From assembly GCA_031277195.1 (NCBI GenBank), contig JAITMU010000219.1, forward strand, positions 1-8,739: a DNA stretch of 8,739 nucleotides. Reading direction: 5' to 3'. Shown here in pieces: positions 5,607-8,739 of this stretch. The stretch is from Gallionellaceae bacterium. Its GTDB lineage: Bacteria; Pseudomonadota; Gammaproteobacteria; Burkholderiales; Gallionellaceae. The notes beneath the pieces were generated by a model, which ran no database searches, was not told where the DNA came from, and saw nothing but the letters and a program-made list of their open reading frames with translations. The position numbers and the translations under genes were made by a program. Within the stretch, counting starts at the first letter, position 1, and every line of letters starts with the position of its first letter.

Positions 5607-7370
5607 TTAGTAATCTAGCTTCACCGTGCAATAAACCCCCTTATCAAGGGCCTTATTGATTTGATCAATTCTTGCTTCGTCGGGGAGATTGCTAAATGAT
5701 GATGCTGTCATTATCACCATTGATGCTAGTTGCTCACATGCTGGGTTTGGACTTTGGCGGAGTTGGTTTGCAATATTTTGCGCATAACGCATAACTGGAT
5801 CGCTGGATGGGGTATCAGGTTGCTCTTGTTGTGGGTGCGACATCGCATATAGCGTTCCCCCTGCCTCGGGAATTTTCTGCTCCTGCGCTTTGCGGAGCCA
5901 CGCTTCCGCCAGCACATCGTCCTTGGCAACACCTCTGCCCTTAAAATACGCCAAGCCGAGTTTGTATTGAGCCCAGCCTTCTCCCAGTTGCGCGGCCTTG
6001 CGGTACTCTTCCGCCGCCTTGCGGTACCACACCTCCGCCTGTGCTTCGTCCTTGACAACGCCCCAGCCATTGGAGTATGCCGAGCCGAGCTTGTCTTGGG
6101 GATAGTCAGAGCCAAAAAGGACATGCACATAGTCCGCATAGTCATGGTTCTGTTCCGCCGCCTTGCGGTACCAATGAAGCGCCGCTGCCTCCCTGCCTAA
6201 CCCTTGCTCCGCAGCCTTGACATCAGAATCGCTGTAATTGAAACCAAACTGGTCTCCACCACCAAGCATATTGGCGAGTTCGAGTTGAGCCATTAAGTGC
6301 CCCTGTTCTGCTGCCTTGAGGTACCACTTTACCGCCCCCGCATTACTCCCCCACCTCTCCTCGGACTTCTTGGCCTTGATGTTCCAGTCGCCGAGGCGGC
6401 GTTGAGCCTCGGCATTTCCCTGTTCCGCCATGCTTTCAAGCGCCCCCATAGCGTCGTTGGGACCCCAGGCACTTTTTATAGGGGGCGAGTTCATTAGCTC
6501 GCGTCGCAAGCTCTCGGGGTCGAGTTTGCTTATGCGTTCCTCGCGTTCGAGGAGTTCGCGGTACTGCTTCGCCTCGAAATCAGGATCCTTGGTGTATCCC
6601 GCCATGCTTACAAGTACTTTCCAAGCGTCGGCGTGTCCTTGCTCCGCCGCCTTGAGTAGCCATACCACCGCCTGTGCGTCATCTTGGGCAACGCCGTGGC
6701 CGTTGTGGTACATCCTGCCGAGGTTTGTTTGAGCCTCGGGATTTCCCTGTTCTGCCGCCTTGCGGTACCACTCCGCTGCCTCTGCATCGTCCTTGGCAAC
6801 GCCTTCGCCATTTTCGTACGTCACACCGAGATTGTTTTGAGCGCCAGCGTGCCCCTGTTCTGCCGCCTTGCGGAACCACGTCTCCGCCAGTGCATCGTCC
6901 ACGGCAACGCCTAAACCATAGAAATACATATCGCCGAGTTTGTATTGAGCCTCAGCGTCTCCCTGCATCGCCGCCTTGTGATATTGATCCGCAGCATCGA
7001 GTAACCACGCTTTCGCCTGCGCATCATCCTTGGCAACGCATTTGCCCCCGGCACCATACGCCAGGCCGAGCTTGTATCGGGCGTCGGGATTTCCATCTTC
7101 CGCCGCCTTGCTCAAGTCTGCTAGTGATGTACCCGTTTTATCACAAGCGATTTCCAGTTCTGGGAGGTTCGTTGCGGTGTCATCACTTTTTGAGTTTGGC
7201 GCAAATGCAGCAGCCACAATACCGTACAGAAGCAGGCCTCCGAGTAACCCTCCGAACCCATACAGTATCTGGCCTTGAATTCCTTTCCCTTGTTTTTTAG
7301 CATATTTGAATGCGAAAGCGGCTCCGCCTATTGCGATTGCAATAGTTAACAGCCCAAGAATTGTTTTCAT
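5607..7370 (-). CDS. Membrane-anchored Sel1-repeat (SLR) protein
   Basis: This 587-residue protein has two N-terminal membrane helices (about 3-20 and 33-57) joined by a lysine-rich loop (K22, K25, K26, K29). By the positive-inside rule the loop is cytoplasmic, placing the rest in the periplasm. Sel1-like repeats of 36 residues, with consensus AEQGxAEAQxxLGxxYxxG and KDDAxAxxWYRKAA, run from about 85 to 245, resume at about 316-360 and 385-410, and again at about 425-500. Insertions at about 250-315 and 370-395 break the regular array. The repeats form a TPR-like solenoid for protein binding. The four cysteines (C76, C111, C545, C581) could pair if periplasmic. The C-terminal domain (525-587) has no recognised motif. 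AAGGAG lies 6 bases before the ATG. The partner is unknown; Sel1 proteins often act in signalling, envelope or effector pathways. Confidence 0.87.
   Translation of the reverse strand: MKTILGLLTIAIAIGGAAFAFKYAKKQGKGIQGQILYGFGGLLGGLLLYGIVAAAFAPNSKSDDTATNLPELEIACDKTGTSLADLSKAAEDGNPDARYKLGLAYGAGGKCVAKDDAQAKAWLLDAADQYHKAAMQGDAEAQYKLGDMYFYGLGVAVDDALAETWFRKAAEQGHAGAQNNLGVTYENGEGVAKDDAEAAEWYRKAAEQGNPEAQTNLGRMYHNGHGVAQDDAQAVVWLLKAAEQGHADAWKVLVSMAGYTKDPDFEAKQYRELLEREERISKLDPESLRRELMNSPPIKSAWGPNDAMGALESMAEQGNAEAQRRLGDWNIKAKKSEERWGSNAGAVKWYLKAAEQGHLMAQLELANMLGGGDQFGFNYSDSDVKAAEQGLGREAAALHWYRKAAEQNHDYADYVHVLFGSDYPQDKLGSAYSNGWGVVKDEAQAEVWYRKAAEEYRKAAQLGEGWAQYKLGLAYFKGRGVAKDDVLAEAWLRKAQEQKIPEAGGTLYAMSHPQQEQPDTPSSDPVMRYAQNIANQLRQSPNPACEQLASMVIMTASSFSNLPDEARIDQINKALDKGVYCTVKLDY
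5880..7110 (-). repeat. Tandem ~108-bp repeats encoding Sel1 units
   Basis: At the DNA level the coding repeats show as a recurring motif near gccgccttgcggtacca on the plus strand (for example around 6013, 6157, 6757 and 6863), spaced by about 108 bases in the regular part. They are coding repeats and could allow unit gain or loss by recombination. Confidence 0.7.
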
Positions 7371-7376
7371 CTTGAT

Positions 7377-7382
7377 CTCCTT
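7377..7382 (-). promoter_or_regulatory. Ribosome binding site of the Sel1 gene
   Basis: On the minus strand AAGGAG lies 6 bases before the ATG at 7368-7370, a strong site that fixes the start. Confidence 0.75.
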
Positions 7383-7452
7383 CAGAGTGTCAGGCTATGT
7401 GCATGCGGGCTGGACTGAGCCACAGGCGATGTTTAACATACAGAGCCAGCCT

Positions 7453-7537
7453 CGTAGGCTGGGATGGAGTGAAACGTAATCCCAGCATTAGTCTTGGCGT
7501 ACGTGGCTGGGTATCACCACACTTAATCCAGCCTACG
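7453..7537. repeat. 85-bp multi-stem inverted-repeat element, GTAGGyTGG family
   Basis: The outer ends CGTAGGCTGG (7453-7462) and CCAGCCTACG (7528-7537) are complementary. Inside, gctgggat (7458-7465) pairs with atcccagc (7479-7486), and ggctgg (7505-7510) pairs with ccagcc (7528-7533), so it can fold as one long or two short hairpins. The left half aligns with the right arm of 4541-4622, and the right half resembles 7863-7913. The element reaches into the end of the 75-residue gene, providing its TAG stop. Confidence 0.72.
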
Positions 7538-7760
7538 TTAACCGGGCAAAGAAATCATCCCAATCTTTCTTGAATGCCTCAGCACTTTTATAGTCACTAA
7601 AGATGTCGTCTGGAGTATTGCAGTACGAGCGTTTAAAGACGACGCGACCACCGCTACGGAGAATCTCAGTTGCAGCCGAAGCAATGGAGAACCTGGCAAC
7701 ACTATTCTTTACAGCTCTGATGTCTTCTACGTCAGTGATATCAATTTGCAGTTCAATCAT
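7533..7760 (-). CDS. Small hypothetical protein (75 aa)
   Basis: I do not recognise this family. From the ATG at 7758-7760 the product is 75 residues, beginning MIELQIDITDVEDIR and ending DDFFARLT. It is soluble, rich in charged residues, with no signal or membrane segment; a strand-then-helix pattern (MIELQIDI, then VEDIRAVKNSVARFSIASAATEIL) suggests a small alpha/beta protein. The Shine-Dalgarno is weak. The frame could extend to a GTG at 7877, but that extension runs into a dispersed repeat and has no protein-like character. The TAG stop (7533-7535) is inside the 7453-7537 repeat, so the C-terminus may have been set by repeat insertion. By hand count, 23 of 60 bases are G or C at 7561-7620, against 37 of 60 in yihY at 3661-3720. 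Confidence 0.5.
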   Translation of the reverse strand: MIELQIDITDVEDIRAVKNSVARFSIASAATEILRSGGRVVFKRSYCNTPDDIFSDYKSAEAFKKDWDDFFARLT

Positions 7761-7862
7761 GTGCACTTTACTTTGTTGATCTCGTTTGTCTGAATGTGCA
7801 GCGACTGCACTTGTACCAATGCATGTTTGATGCGATACAGCAAACTGGGTTGCGCATAGAGT

Positions 7863-7913
7863 ATTGGTCTTGGCCACATAGCTGGGTATTACTACGTTCT
7901 ACCCAGCTTGTGT
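7863..7913. repeat. Inverted-repeat element related to 7487-7537
   Basis: The pair agctgggta (7880-7888) and tacccagct (7900-7908) forms a hairpin. The stretch from att-ggtcttggc through gctgggtat-t-ac-t-ac to ccagc matches 7487-7537 with scattered substitutions and one gap, so both are copies of one sequence. It lies 8 bases past the stop of the minus-strand 73-residue gene. Confidence 0.65.
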
Positions 7914-7920
7914 GGTTGGT

Positions 7921-8142
7921 TCACTCCTGTTTCATCTCGCTAACCGCACGAGCCAGGCAATACGGAATGACCGCAAGTGCCAAACCCATGGCAGCCGCAG
8001 CCGCTTCTTGAGGCGCACTTTTCGATGCAAAAATCCCAATGAGCGCCATCAAACCACCAAGAACGGAGCCAACAACTGTGATAATCCACAATATTTTCTT
8101 TATCTGCGAAATTTGCGCACTGCTGAGATTTAAATCGCTCAT
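7921..8142 (-). CDS. Small two-helix membrane protein (73 aa)
   Basis: I do not recognise a named family. The product has a polar N-terminus (MSDLNLSSAQISQIKK), a first membrane helix at about 18-39, a short polar turn (SKSAPQE, 40-46), and a second helix at about 47-66 with an AAAAAMGLALAVIP stretch, ending in ARAVSEMKQE. The ATG at 8140-8142 is chosen because GGAGGAG precedes it by three bases; the upstream in-frame extension to 8238 is not protein-like and crosses the ribosome binding site. Small hairpin membrane proteins of this type can be holin-like, toxin-like or modulators of larger membrane partners, but nothing here decides. It is the first of three minus-strand genes. Confidence 0.72.
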   Translation of the reverse strand: MSDLNLSSAQISQIKKILWIITVVGSVLGGLMALIGIFASKSAPQEAAAAAMGLALAVIPYCLARAVSEMKQE

Positions 8143-8350
8143 ATACTCCTCCCTATATTTATTTTGATTACACCAAGTGGATGGTTGCGGCGTTGCGTTC
8201 CAATGACGGCAGTACGCAAAACCACCAGGCCGTTCCACATTAGCGGGGACTGTAAGTTAAAATGCCCCGCTCCGTAATTGTGGTTTCCACGGATAAAAAT
8301 TGCGGGAACTACGGAGATGTCGCCTTGCCATTCGTAAAACGCCCCATCCC
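8143..8350. other. Divergent gap between the 73-aa membrane protein and the CHASE sensor
   Basis: This 208-base region should hold promoters for both divergent genes. It includes the minus-strand GGAGGAG site (8146-8152) and a hairpin (8242-8271). No confident -35/-10 pair was identified and no Shine-Dalgarno is obvious before the ATG at 8351. Confidence 0.5.
8242..8271. repeat. Hairpin agcgggg / ccccgct
   Basis: Seven-base arms, agcgggg (8242-8248) and ccccgct (8265-8271), enclose a 16-base AT-rich loop. It may be a regulatory hairpin, or the scar or end of a mobile element. Only one copy is present, so no family can be assigned. Confidence 0.4.
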
Positions 8351-8739
8351 ATGAAACACCCGACTTATCGGCTGGCCGGTCTCGGCCTGTTGGCCTGGCT
8401 TGTGTCAAGCGCGCTGGGGAGTTTGATCTGGCTTCGCGTTGCGCTGGGTGATGTGCGGGCGGATTTTGAGCGCAACGGACAGTTGCTGGGGCAGACGCTG
8501 ACCCAGCGCCTGAATGAAAATGAAGCGGTGCTGCATGGCTTGGAGGCGTTGTTTTCCGCGCTGAATACGCTGGATATTGATGCGACCCATCGCTATGCCG
8601 GACAGATGCTCTCCCGTTATCCGCATTTGTATACGGTGGGCTATCAGCCGCGCGTGGCAAAAAATGAGTTGCCCGCGTTTGAACAAGAGCAAAGAAAGGT
8701 GTTTGGCGCGGATTTTTATGTCAAGGATTTTGGCCTGGC
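8351..8739 (+). CDS. CHASE-domain membrane sensor, N-terminal part (3' end outside window)
   Basis: The frame opens at the ATG at 8351 and stays open to the window end, giving 129 codons. Residues 8-31 (LAGLGLLAWLVSSALGSLIWL) form the first membrane helix. Residues of about 45-129 look like the start of a CHASE extracellular sensory domain: a long helix (RLNENEAVLHGLEALFSAL), then YPHLYTVGYQPRV and FEQEQRKVFGADFYV, matching the usual pattern of this ligand-binding fold. Such proteins continue into a second membrane helix and a cytoplasmic output, most often a histidine kinase or a GGDEF/EAL enzyme for cyclic-di-GMP. The output module is outside the window, so the type is unknown. Confidence 0.75.
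   Translation, partial: MKHPTYRLAGLGLLAWLVSSALGSLIWLRVALGDVRADFERNGQLLGQTLTQRLNENEAVLHGLEALFSALNTLDIDATHRYAGQMLSRYPHLYTVGYQPRVAKNELPAFEQEQRKVFGADFYVKDFGL

Noticed and set aside
6674..7300. 208-codon plus-strand frame opposite the Sel1 gene
   Set aside because: Its repeated Cys/Pro/Arg-rich pattern is the antisense of the Sel1 coding repeats.
7761..7877. Longer version of the 75-aa protein starting at GTG 7875-7877
   Set aside because: The start lies within a dispersed repeat, has no ribosome binding site, and the added 39 residues look non-coding.
8143..8238. Longer version of the 73-aa membrane protein starting at 8238
   Set aside because: A strong GGAGGAG site directly precedes the internal ATG at 8142, and the extension has an unlikely composition.
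8139..8660. 173-codon minus-strand frame at the window end
   Set aside because: It overlaps the CHASE sensor, whose plus-strand translation has a membrane helix and domain pattern, and it has no domain-like content.

Overview
This window looks like chromosomal DNA from a GC-rich Gram-negative bacterium, most likely a betaproteobacterium or a close gammaproteobacterial relative. The evidence is a BepA-type periplasmic protease with a C-terminal TPR region, a roughly 400-residue YihY inner-membrane protein with a C-terminal cytoplasmic domain, a type IV pilin, and several short palindromic intergenic repeats of the kind common in those groups. No rRNA, tRNA or CRISPR array was seen. The taxonomic call is inference.

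Layout: (1) 1-870, the 3' end of a two-dinucleotide-fold FAD/NAD(P) oxidoreductase. (2) 871-1163, an intergenic stretch with a pair of oppositely oriented palindromes. (3) 1164-2594, bepA. (4) 2595-2714, a second palindrome pair in the convergent gap between bepA and a minus-strand type IV pilin (2715-3185). (5) 3186-3257, a divergent gap almost filled by an inverted repeat, then yihY (3258-4457). (6) 4458-4762, a repeat-filled spacer leading to (7) a two-gene toxin-antitoxin operon (4763-5562; DUF1778/ribbon-helix-helix antitoxin and GNAT acetyltransferase toxin, overlapping by ATGA), closed by a strong hairpin. (8) 5607-8142, three minus-strand genes: a membrane-anchored Sel1-repeat protein, a 75-residue unknown protein, and a 73-residue two-helix membrane protein. 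They are separated by related inverted-repeat elements, and part of the block is lower in GC. (9) 8351 to the window end, the N-terminus of a CHASE-type membrane sensor.

Functionally, bepA, yihY and the pilin are envelope genes but do not form one operon; their directions alternate. The toxin-antitoxin pair and the minus-strand trio look like accessory cargo between housekeeping genes. The most striking non-coding signal is the density of short palindromic repeats: nearly every intergenic gap has one or more. One family, ending in GTAGGyTGG, appears to supply the stop codon of two unrelated genes. I found no clearly new multi-gene system. The best candidates for a second look are the minus-strand trio and the repeat family threaded through it.
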